From Streptomyces atratus (GTDB lineage: Bacteria > Actinomycetota > Actinomycetes > Streptomycetales > Streptomycetaceae), in assembly GCF_014648655.1 (NCBI RefSeq), contig NZ_BMRN01000011.1, forward strand, positions 124,001 through 188,000: a DNA stretch of 64,000 nt, given 5' to 3'. How positions within the stretch are numbered: the first letter of the stretch is position 1; each line of letters starts with the position of its first letter. Below, piece after piece: positions 57,306 to 64,000 of this stretch. The position numbers and the translations under genes are program-made. Under the pieces are notes generated by a model, which searched no databases, was not told the origin of the DNA, and saw only the letters and a program-made list of their open reading frames with translations.

Positions 57306-57965
57306 TTACTGCACCGGTCGCAGCCCCAGCGGGCCCGCGATCTCCTCGGCCATCACCCGGCCGGCCTCCTCGGCCAGCTCGTCGTCGACGGTCTCCGAGT
57401 CCGTGTCCAGGCCGTCCAGCTCCTGGAGGGGCTGATTCAGGCGGATGTGGGCGATGAGGGACTGGAGGGCGCGCAGAGTGGCGGACGCGGTGGAGCCCCA
57501 GTTGGAGAAGTAGGAGAACTGCCACCACCACAGGGCCTCGGTCGTGCGGTCCTCTTCGTAGTGGGCCAGACCGTGGCGCAGATCGGTGACCAGGTCGGCC
57601 AGGTCGTCGGAGATACGGGCCGGCACCGGTGCCTTGCGGGGCTCGTACGGGTCGAAGACCTCGGAGTAGACGTCGATCGGCTCCAGCAGGGCGGCGAACC
57701 GCTCGCGCAGGCCGTCGGCGTCCGGCTCGGCGCCCAGATCCGGCTCGTAGCGCTCGTCGGGGACGATGTCCTCGTACGCACCGAGCCTGCCGCCCGCCAG
57801 CAGCAGCTGGGAGATCTGGAGCAGCAGGACGGGGACGGCCTCCTCGGGCTCCTCGACCTTGGACACCTCGGTGACCGCGACGATGAACGTCTTGATCTGG
57901 TCGGCGATCTGGACGGCGAAGTCGTCCGGGTCCTGCGTGACGGAGTTCAGCGTGGCGTCAGACAT
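57306..57965 (-). CDS. DUF5063 protein
   Basis: A 219-residue acidic, mainly helical protein with a run WWWQFSYFSNWGSTA near residue 147 that is characteristic of DUF5063. No membrane helix or signal peptide is present. The function is unknown. It lies downstream of recR on the same strand with a 113-base gap, an order that recurs in streptomycetes, which suggests but does not prove a link with recombination or repair. Confidence 0.82.
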   Translation of the reverse strand: MSDATLNSVTQDPDDFAVQIADQIKTFIVAVTEVSKVEEPEEAVPVLLLQISQLLLAGGRLGAYEDIVPDERYEPDLGAEPDADGLRERFAALLEPIDVYSEVFDPYEPRKAPVPARISDDLADLVTDLRHGLAHYEEDRTTEALWWWQFSYFSNWGSTASATLRALQSLIAHIRLNQPLQELDGLDTDSETVDDELAEEAGRVMAEEIAGPLGLRPVQ

Positions 57966-58078
57966 CGAGGGGACCTCCCGTGGGCACGGTCACGAACGGT
58001 GAGTAGAACATAGCGTCGCTGAACGTAAAGCCGTCGTGAGCCGATGCAAGAACATCGGACGTCGCCATCGTGAAGACA

Positions 58079-58678
58079 TCAGACATCGAGCAGGCGCCTC
58101 CCCTCGAAGGCGCGGCCCAGGGTGACCTCGTCCGCGTACTCCAGGTCGCCGCCCACCGGCAGGCCGCTGGCCAGCCTGGTGACCCGCAGGCCCATCGGCT
58201 TGACCATCCGCGCCAGGTACGTCGCGGTGGCCTCGCCCTCCAGGTTGGGGTCGGTCGCCAGGATCAGCTCCGTGATCGAGCCGTCGGCGAGACGGGCCAG
58301 CAGCTCGCGGATGCGCAGATCGTCGGGACCAACGCCCTCGATCGGGCTGATCGCGCCGCCGAGCACGTGGTACCGGCCCCGGAACTCACGGGTCCGCTCG
58401 ATCGCGACGACATCCTTCGGCTCCTCGACCACACAGATGACCGTCTGGTCGCGGCGCGCGTCGCGGCAGATGTTGCACTGTTCCTGCTGGGCGACATTGC
58501 CGCAGACCGAGCAGAACCGGACCTTGTCCTTGACCTCCAGGAGGGCATGGGCAAGGCGGCGCACATCGGTCGGCTCGGCCTGCAGGATGTGGAAAGCGAT
58601 CCGCTGCGCGCTCTTGGGACCGACGCCGGGCAGTCTGCCCAACTCGTCGATGAGGTCCTGAACCACGCCTTCGTACAA
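58079..58678 (-). CDS. recR: Recombination mediator RecR
   Basis: A 199-residue protein that with RecF and RecO loads RecA on gapped DNA. It shows the helix-hairpin-helix LGRLPGVGPKSAQRIAFHIL (10-30), the zinc finger CSVCGNVAQQEQCNIC near residues 55-70 and a Toprim domain with VVEEPKDVVAIE and the LATDPNLEGEATATYL motif. Length is normal. The ybaB gene lies 92 bases upstream on the same strand, the usual bacterial pairing. Confidence 0.96.
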   Translation of the reverse strand: MYEGVVQDLIDELGRLPGVGPKSAQRIAFHILQAEPTDVRRLAHALLEVKDKVRFCSVCGNVAQQEQCNICRDARRDQTVICVVEEPKDVVAIERTREFRGRYHVLGGAISPIEGVGPDDLRIRELLARLADGSITELILATDPNLEGEATATYLARMVKPMGLRVTRLASGLPVGGDLEYADEVTLGRAFEGRRLLDV

Positions 58679-58770
58679 CGGAACGCCTTCCTGGATTGAG
58701 CTATGAATACAACTTACGAGTTCGGATCGCAGGTCAGAAGAGATCTGCGGGATCAGAAGCGTCGGAAGCG

Positions 58771-59106
58771 TCAGAAGGGAAGGCCGGGCATGCCGCCCAG
58801 GCCCTGGGCCAGCGGGCCCAGCTTCTGCTGCTGGAGCTGCTGCGCGTTCTCGTTCGCTGCCTGGACTGCGGCTACGACGAGGTCCGCGAGCGTCTCGGTG
58901 TCCTCCGGGTCGACGGCCTCGGGGTCGATCACCAGGGCACGGAGCTCGCCGGAGCCGGTCACGGTCGCCTTCACCAGACCGCCTCCCGCCTGACCCCCGA
59001 CCTCGGTCCTGGCCAATTCCTCCTGGGCCGCGGCGAGATCCTGCTGCATCTTCTGGGCCTGCTGCAGCAACTGCTGCATATTGGGCTGACCACCACCGGG
59101 AATCAC
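58771..59106 (-). CDS. YbaB/EbfC-family nucleoid-associated protein
   Basis: A 111-residue DNA-binding protein. It begins with a Gln-rich helix (MQQLLQQAQKMQQDLAAAQEEL), has the VTGSGELRALVIDPE strand pair and ends with a Gln/Leu helix and a Gly-rich tail. EbfC-like dimers grip DNA with the two helical arms. The GTG at 59106 has AGGAG five bases upstream, so the 25 residues before it in the frame are not part of the protein. It leads the recR operon. Confidence 0.93.
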   Translation of the reverse strand: MIPGGGQPNMQQLLQQAQKMQQDLAAAQEELARTEVGGQAGGGLVKATVTGSGELRALVIDPEAVDPEDTETLADLVVAAVQAANENAQQLQQQKLGPLAQGLGGMPGLPF

Positions 59107-59461
59107 GGTCACTCCTGGCAATTCGACGACAAAATGTTTCGGTACGCCGAGCCTACGTGGTCGCCGCGCAGCGCGCCCCACCCACTGGCGAGCAACTCTT
59201 TCGAGTGAGTTTCAAGCAGTGTCGGCGAGACTCCTATACCTGATCACAGGCCCTGCACACCCGGGGATACCGCGATTTCGACCCCACGGCCCACCATTCG
59301 GCGGTAGGAAGGGCATGCGCTCAGGACACACAGGCGCACCGCTCGTCACGCAAGGTTACGTACGCGGGACAGTCGGCCACGCCGGAGAGCAGTCATCAGC
59401 CCACCGTCGAACACACCGCCACCATCAGGCGTCGCTACGCAGAATGCAGAGGAGTACCCCG
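59107..59461. promoter_or_regulatory. Divergent region between ybaB and the SLATT gene
   Basis: About 355 bases containing the promoters of the ybaB-recR operon and of the SLATT gene. No gene is supported. I saw no strong hairpin or known operator. Confidence 0.4.
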
Positions 59462-60238
59462 GTGAGTCAGCCGGAGATGCAGCCCGAAGGGCCGCCCCGC
59501 AACGAGCCCGGTTCGACCGGCTCGGGCTCCGGCGCACGCGGCCGGGGCGGCCGGGGCCGGGATCTGACCGGCACGCCGTTCCCGCTCGGCGACTGGGGCG
59601 AACCCGCCGAACGCCTCGACGAGCTGTACCGCTGGGTCGAGGCCGATGCGCTGCACACCGCCGGCTGGTATCTGCGCGACCGGGTGTGGAAGCGGCGCGG
59701 GGCCAGGGCGCTGCGGATCGGTACGGCGGCCGGGGCGGTGGCGGGCGCCGCGCTGCCGTTGCTCGATCTCACCGGGACGCTGGACGGGGCGGCGGGCTGG
59801 GGTTATCTGTCGCTGCTGCTGGGCGCCGCGTGCATGGCGTGCGACCGGTACTTCGGCCTGACCTCGGGCTGGATAAGAAACCTCGCCACCGCCCAGGCCG
59901 TGCAGCGGCGCCTTCAGGTGCTGCAGTTCGACTGGGCGTCGGAGTGCGTGCGGGAGGTGCTCGGGCCGACCGAGGGCACGGCCAGCGAGGCCGCCGAGCG
60001 GTGTCTGGGGGTGCTGCGGCGGTTCTCGGAGGACATCACGGAGCTCGTACGGACCGAGACCGCGGACTGGATGGTGGAGTTCCGGGCCGGGCCCGCGCCG
60101 ATGGGGATGCAGGCACTGTCGTCGGGCAGCGGGGGCGGCGGCCGTACGGACCAGGGGGCGCCGCAGGGACGGTTCCCGATGCAGACGATGGCCCGGCCGA
60201 ACATGCCGCGGCAGCGGCCCCCGGAGTCCCCCCGGTGA
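59462..60238 (+). CDS. SLATT-domain two-helix membrane protein
   Basis: A 258-residue protein with a disordered Gly/Arg-rich start, a helical stretch (LDELYRWVEADALHTAGWYL, about 52-72), two membrane helices (about 84-104 and 111-128) and a long cytoplasmic C-terminal helix. This is the layout of SLATT domains, which in conflict systems are paired with SLOG or SMODS sensors and proposed to form membrane pores. No such partner lies nearby, so here it may be stand-alone. The GTG at 59462 is chosen as it has a GAGG-like site upstream and starts the conserved part. Confidence 0.7.
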   Translation: MSQPEMQPEGPPRNEPGSTGSGSGARGRGGRGRDLTGTPFPLGDWGEPAERLDELYRWVEADALHTAGWYLRDRVWKRRGARALRIGTAAGAVAGAALPLLDLTGTLDGAAGWGYLSLLLGAACMACDRYFGLTSGWIRNLATAQAVQRRLQVLQFDWASECVREVLGPTEGTASEAAERCLGVLRRFSEDITELVRTETADWMVEFRAGPAPMGMQALSSGSGGGGRTDQGAPQGRFPMQTMARPNMPRQRPPESPR

Positions 60239-60314
60239 TCCCACCGCGGTGACACCAAAGGCGCGTGGCTTCCGTGATGCCGGTGCTGGTACCTGTACCG
60301 GCACCGGCATCTGC

Positions 60315-60983
60315 TCAGCTGAAAATGATCATGGAGCCTTGGGCGAGGCTGCGGGTGGCCGCCGCGTGCAGGCCCAGCCAGACGTGCCGCTCACGGGCGA
60401 ACGGACTGTCGTCGTACGGAATCGGGGCCGCCGGCTCCTCCAGGGAGGTCGGTGCGGCGGGCGGCAGCGGGGCGGCCGGCGGGTTCGCCGGGTCGATGCC
60501 GATGGACCAGGCGACGAACTCCAGCTCCCGCAGCAGCCCGTGCGCGGAGCCGAGCGGGCCGCCGCCCGCCAGCAGGTCGTCGTTGGAGAGCGGGACGGCG
60601 AAGTCCAGCGGGACGTACGCCCCCGCATGGTCGTAGTGCCAGACCAGGTGGGACTGCTGGGCCGTCGCCTCGAACATCTCCAGCAACTGCTCGTAGTCCC
60701 CGCCCAGTTCGTCGACGGGCGTGACCGCGAGGCCGCTGAGCTGGAGCAGATAGGCGCGGCGCAGGAAGTGCAGTGCGTCGTAGTCGAAGCCCGCGACCGG
60801 GGCGACTTCGCCGGTCAGGCCCGGCATGTAGGCGTACACGGGGACGGGCGGCAGTCCGGCCTCACCCAGTGCCTTGTCGTAGACGGCTATCTCTTCGGCG
60901 AACGGGTTGTCGGGGCTGTGGCACAGCACATCGACGAGGGGGACCAGCCACAGGTCACAGGCCACGAAGTCTCGCTCTCCCAC
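60315..60983 (-). CDS. Unrecognised conserved-looking protein
   Basis: A 222-residue soluble protein that I cannot assign to a family. It is acidic and rich in aromatic residues, with stretches such as WLVPLVDVLCHSPDNPF and VWHYDHAGAYVPLDFAVPL, a Pro/Ala-rich linker (about 165-190) and a hydrophobic end MIIFS. It has no signal peptide, membrane helix or nucleotide-binding motif. Codon bias is strong. It is convergent with the SLATT gene. A role as a partner of the SLATT protein has no direct support. Confidence 0.7.
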   Translation of the reverse strand: MGERDFVACDLWLVPLVDVLCHSPDNPFAEEIAVYDKALGEAGLPPVPVYAYMPGLTGEVAPVAGFDYDALHFLRRAYLLQLSGLAVTPVDELGGDYEQLLEMFEATAQQSHLVWHYDHAGAYVPLDFAVPLSNDDLLAGGGPLGSAHGLLRELEFVAWSIGIDPANPPAAPLPPAAPTSLEEPAAPIPYDDSPFARERHVWLGLHAAATRSLAQGSMIIFS

Positions 60984-61172
60984 GGGTGCGCATCAAAATA
61001 TTCACAACGGTCGGGACAGCGTAATGCGGCGGGCTCATCGCGCACAGTGGCCGGTGGTTACGGGTAGGGGCCGGTCGTGGCCCGCGGCCCCGGCCGACGC
61101 GGTCGGCCCCTGGGTGCTGTGGCTCCTGACCTGCGGTCAGTGCGGTCGGGGGCTCCGGCTCCTGACGTGCGG

Positions 61173-61934
61173 TCAGCGCGTCGGGGGCCCCGGCTCCGGC
61201 GACCCGGAGGGCGATGTCTGCCCGGTCGGCTGCGGGCCGTGGCCCAGGTGCGAGGGGTTTCCGGCCGCGAGCCGGTCCGCCCAGCTCAGCGCGTGTGCGT
61301 TGAAGTCGTCAATCACCGCGCGCACCGCGTCGTGGCTGCCGAGCGTGACCGCCGCGACCAGTTCCGGATGGCCGTGCCAGAGCCAGTCCCGGGCGCCCGC
61401 GTCATGGCGCAGGTACGGCACCGCGAACACCCAGGCCTGGACGCGCAGCCGGTGCAGGAAATCGTTGATGTACGTGTTGCCCACGAGCGCGCCCAACTCG
61501 CGCCAGAAACGCAGGTCGTAGCCGATGAGGATGTCGAGGTCGCCACCCTGCGCCGCCCGTGCGGCCTCCTGGGCCCTGCGGCGTACGGAGACCAGGCAGT
61601 CCGGGTACGCGGGCGACAGCGAGGGCCCGTGGTAGATGCCGCGGATGACTCCGTCCATGACCAGGGTGCGGGCCTCGACCATCGACCGGTAGTCGGCGAC
61701 GGTGAACTCACGCACCCGGAAGCCGCGGTGCTGATCCGATTCGAGCAGGCCCTGCGCGGAGAGATCGAAGAGCGCCTCGCGTACCGGCGTCGCCGAGACA
61801 CCGTACTGCTCGGCGATCTGCTTGACGGTGAACTCCCGTCCCGGTTGCAAACGCCCGGCAAGCACTTCGTCACGCAGCGCGTCCGCGATCTGCTGCCGCA
61901 GCGTACTGCGGGTCACAGCTCCGCTCTCGCGCAT
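61173..61934 (-). CDS. GntR-family (FadR/FCD type) transcription regulator
   Basis: A 253-residue regulator with an N-terminal winged helix (LRDEVLAGRLQPGREFTVKQ to VSATPVREALFDLSAQGLL, about 19-65) and a helical FCD ligand domain with His/Asp residues (MVEARTLVMDGVIRG, HDAGARDWLWHGHPEL, SHDAVRAVI). FadR-type regulators usually control the catabolic gene beside them, here the class III aminotransferase 102 bases upstream on the same strand. A Pro/Ser/Gly-rich tail follows residue 235. Confidence 0.88.
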   Translation of the reverse strand: MRESGAVTRSTLRQQIADALRDEVLAGRLQPGREFTVKQIAEQYGVSATPVREALFDLSAQGLLESDQHRGFRVREFTVADYRSMVEARTLVMDGVIRGIYHGPSLSPAYPDCLVSVRRRAQEAARAAQGGDLDILIGYDLRFWRELGALVGNTYINDFLHRLRVQAWVFAVPYLRHDAGARDWLWHGHPELVAAVTLGSHDAVRAVIDDFNAHALSWADRLAAGNPSHLGHGPQPTGQTSPSGSPEPGPPTR

Positions 61935-62036
61935 GGCGCCCCCTCCCCTTTTCCGGCTTGGGTCACCTTAAGCCAGGGTCGTGCCCGGATCCGGGCAGGG
62001 GAGGGGCGCCGCACTGCTGGGCTGCGCGGGCCCGCG

Positions 62037-63410
62037 CTACACGGTGTACTCGTCCGCGACCGACAGCGCCACGTCGAGAGCGGCGAGGCCCTCCTTGGCC
62101 TCGGCCTCGGTGACGTTGCAGGCCGGAACGGCGTGGGTGCGGTTCATGTTGATGAAGGGCCACAGGCCGTTCTTCTTCACCGCCGCGCCGAAGGCCGCCA
62201 TGGCCGCGTTGGCCTCGCCCGCCGCGTTGTACGGGACCAGCGGCTCGCGGGTCTCCCTGTTGCGGACCAGGTCCAGCGCCCAGAACGCGCCGAGGCCGCG
62301 GACCTCGCCGACCGACGGGTGGCGTTCGGCGAGCTCGCGCAGGCCGGGGCCGAGGACCTTCTCGCCGATGTGGGCGGCGTTCTCGATGACCTTCTCGTCC
62401 TCCATCACGTGAATGGTGGCGACAGCGGCGGCGCAGGCCAGCGGGTGACCGGAGTAGGTCAGTCCGCCCGGGTAGGGGCGGGTCTCGAAGGTGGCGGCGA
62501 TCTCGGCGGAGATGGCGACGCCGCCGAGCGGCACGTAACCGGAGTTGACGCCCTTGGCGAACGTCATCAGGTCCGGCACCACGTCGAAATGGTCGGCGGC
62601 GAACCACTTGCCGGTGCGCCCGAAGCCGGCCATCACCTCGTCGAGGACGAAGACGATTCCGTACCGGTCGCAGATCTCGCGTACGCCCGCGAGATAGCCG
62701 GGCGGCGGCGTCATGATGCCCGCCGTGCCGGGGATCGTCTCCAGAATGATCGCGGCGATGGTGGCGGGGCCCTCGAAGGCGAGGGTGTCCTCCAGGTGCT
62801 GGAGCGCGCGGGCGCACTCCTCGGCCTCGGTCTCGGCGTAGAACGGCGAGCGGTAGAGGAACGGGGCCCAGAAGCGGACGACGCCCGCCGAACCGTTGTC
62901 GGACGGCCAGCGGCGCGGGTCACCGGTCAGGTTGATCGCGGTGGAGGTGGCGCCGTGGTACGAGCGGTAGGCGGAGAGCACCTTCGTACGGCCGGTGTGC
63001 AGCCGGGCCATCCGGACGGCGTTCTCGACGGCCTCCGCGCCGCCGTTGGTGAAGAAGATCTTGTCCAGGTCACCGGGGGTGCGCTCGGCGATGAGGCGTG
63101 CGGCCTCGGAACGCGCCTCGATCGCGAACGCGGGGGCGAAGGTGGCGAGCTTGCCCGCCTGCTCCTGGATCGCGGCGACGACGGTGGGGTGCTGGTAGCC
63201 GATGTTGGTGTAGACGAGGCCACTGGTGAAGTCCAGGTAGCGGTTGCCGTCGTAGTCCCAGAAGTACGCCCCCTCGGCGCCGGCGACGGCGAGCGGGTCG
63301 ATCAGACCCTGGGCGGACCAGGAGTGGAACACGTGCGCGCGGTCGGCGGCCTTCACGGCCGCGCCGGCAGCGGGGTCGACATGCGGGGCATGCGGGGCAT
63401 GAGGGGTCAT
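62037..63410 (-). CDS. Class III (acetylornithine/omega-amino acid type) aminotransferase
   Basis: A 457-residue PLP enzyme. The cofactor-stacking region NGGAEAVENAVRMAR is near residue 114, the Asp binding the pyridine nitrogen in FVLDEVMAGFGRTG near 258 and the Schiff-base Lys in MTFAKGVNSG near 284. Such enzymes move amino groups from omega-amino acids such as beta-alanine, taurine or GABA to a keto acid; the substrate cannot be read from sequence. The ATG at 63410 has no ribosome binding site but a TACGCT hexamer six bases upstream, so the mRNA is likely leaderless. The GntR gene follows. Confidence 0.9.
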   Translation of the reverse strand: MTPHAPHAPHVDPAAGAAVKAADRAHVFHSWSAQGLIDPLAVAGAEGAYFWDYDGNRYLDFTSGLVYTNIGYQHPTVVAAIQEQAGKLATFAPAFAIEARSEAARLIAERTPGDLDKIFFTNGGAEAVENAVRMARLHTGRTKVLSAYRSYHGATSTAINLTGDPRRWPSDNGSAGVVRFWAPFLYRSPFYAETEAEECARALQHLEDTLAFEGPATIAAIILETIPGTAGIMTPPPGYLAGVREICDRYGIVFVLDEVMAGFGRTGKWFAADHFDVVPDLMTFAKGVNSGYVPLGGVAISAEIAATFETRPYPGGLTYSGHPLACAAAVATIHVMEDEKVIENAAHIGEKVLGPGLRELAERHPSVGEVRGLGAFWALDLVRNRETREPLVPYNAAGEANAAMAAFGAAVKKNGLWPFINMNRTHAVPACNVTEAEAKEGLAALDVALSVADEYTV

Positions 63411-63416
63411 GCGGAG

Positions 63417-63422
63417 AGCGTA
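63417..63422 (-). promoter_or_regulatory. -10 element of the aminotransferase gene (leaderless)
   Basis: On the minus strand TACGCT (TANNNT type) ends six bases before the ATG at 63410, which fits a leaderless transcript. Confidence 0.5.
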
Positions 63423-63539
63423 GGTCGCGCCGGGAGCGGCCCGACATGGCCACCTTGTATGGCGTGGGGCGCTTTGGTGGGCAGGGTGTCGGGTTGTCGG
63501 CACACGGGGTCGGCACACGGCCGGACCGCCGGAATGAAT

Positions 63540-63565
63540 TGACAGCAAGCTGTCATAATGACAGC
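63540..63565. promoter_or_regulatory. Palindromic operator upstream of the DJ-1 gene
   Basis: TGACAGC-AA-GCTGTCA (63540-63555) is a perfect palindrome with 7-base arms, and a third copy TGACAGC follows at 63559-63565. A TTGACA -35-like hexamer overlaps its left edge. It probably binds a dimeric repressor that controls the DJ-1 gene, whose start is 80 bases downstream. Confidence 0.65.
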
Positions 63566-63645
63566 ATGTTGGCGTGCTCTCGACGGTCACTCGTGGCCGT
63601 CGTCGGAGAGCGAGGCCGACGGGACAGTTCCGCCGAGGAGGCGTC

Positions 63646-64000
63646 ATGACCGACATCCGCAGGACCGTGCACCTGGCCGTGTACGACACCCTCGCCGACT
63701 GGGAGACGGGGCACACCACCGCCCATCTCGCGCAGGCCGGCTTCACCGTACGGACGGTCGGCCCCACCACCGGCCCCGTCACCACCATGGGCGGGCTGCG
63801 CATCCTGCCCGACCTCGCGCTCGCGGACCTGCGCCCCGAGGACAGCGCGCTCCTGGTGCTCCCCGGCGCCGGGCTCTGGGACACCGGTGACACGCTCGCC
63901 CCCTTCGCCCGGGCGGCGCGCGGCTTCCTGGACGCCGGGGTGCCGGTCGCCGCGATCTGCGGTGCGACGGCGGGCCTGGCCCGCGAGGGTCTGCTCGACG
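63646..64000 (+). CDS. DJ-1/PfpI-family protein, N-terminal part
   Basis: The first 118 codons of a DJ-1/PfpI protein, cut by the window edge. The Rossmann-like strands, the Glu near LADWE (about 19) and the nucleophile Cys in AAICGATAGLA near residue 105 are visible. Family members are proteases, glyoxalase-like hydratases, amidases or stress proteins, and the part shown does not decide between them. GAGGAG lies six bases before the ATG. The operator palindrome upstream suggests inducible control. Confidence 0.85.
   Translation, partial: MTDIRRTVHLAVYDTLADWETGHTTAHLAQAGFTVRTVGPTTGPVTTMGGLRILPDLALADLRPEDSALLVLPGAGLWDTGDTLAPFARAARGFLDAGVPVAAICGATAGLAREGLLD

Overview
The window looks like chromosomal DNA of a Streptomyces or very close relative. 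The evidence is very high GC with strong third-position G/C bias, many GTG starts, start/stop overlaps of the ATGA or GTGA type, a wblA gene, and gene neighbourhoods typical of streptomycetes (crp beside nth, marP and a CoA-type Nudix gene; wblA beside paired ArsA-like ATPases and a bifunctional PBP; ask-asd beside a SigE-family sigma factor; recR-ybaB). Both window edges cut genes: a tadA-like ATPase on the left and a DJ-1/PfpI gene on the right.

Layout. 1-5.1 kb: leftward tadA-ssd pilus/septum genes, a HAD phosphatase, a catalytically degenerate Fic-like protein and a divergent P-loop ATPase. 5.1-15.1 kb: a NodB-like lipoprotein, a SulP transporter fused to a beta-carbonic anhydrase, acetyl-CoA synthetase preceded by a DasR-like site, NhaA, a Holin-X-type membrane protein and a coupled alpha/beta hydrolase with a collagen-like N-terminus. 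15.5-22.3 kb: marP, Nudix CoA pyrophosphatase, nth, crp, then a metallo-beta-lactamase/Nudix pair and ridA with a 52-residue DUF4177 gene. 22.4-29.5 kb: two coupled ArsA/Get3-like ATPases, wblA, a class A PBP, a GatB/YqeY protein, a metallophosphoesterase and tRNA-Pro(CGG).

29.5-38 kb is the rearranged part. After the tRNA and its terminator come a MMPL transporter, a small membrane/coiled-coil protein coupled to an ArsR-type regulator, and a DHA2 MFS pump. The MFS end abuts a methyltransferase gene that is broken by a nonsense codon, a frame change and truncation. Next to it remain DUF2064, a family 2 glycosyltransferase, a 45-codon response-regulator stub and an epimerase. This reads as an accessory replacement next to a tRNA gene that left remnants of the ancestral operon.

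38-51.9 kb: an FBP zinc-finger protein, a small basic protein ended by a 30-bp perfect hairpin, a lipoprotein/adaptor/ABC (MacB-like) efflux operon convergent with its likely two-component system, a secreted SGNH esterase, a truncated MFS pseudogene, a SnoaL-like protein, a methyltransferase, an S9 peptidase and SURF1. 52-64 kb: the SigE-family sigma factor and its coupled membrane protein, the asd/ask pair (with a likely internal start for the small aspartokinase subunit), DUF5063, recR, ybaB, a SLATT two-TM protein, an unrecognised protein, a GntR regulator, a class III aminotransferase and the partial DJ-1 gene.

No rRNA, CRISPR array, intact insertion sequence or prophage was seen. Functions are assigned by reading motifs and general family knowledge; no database search was possible.
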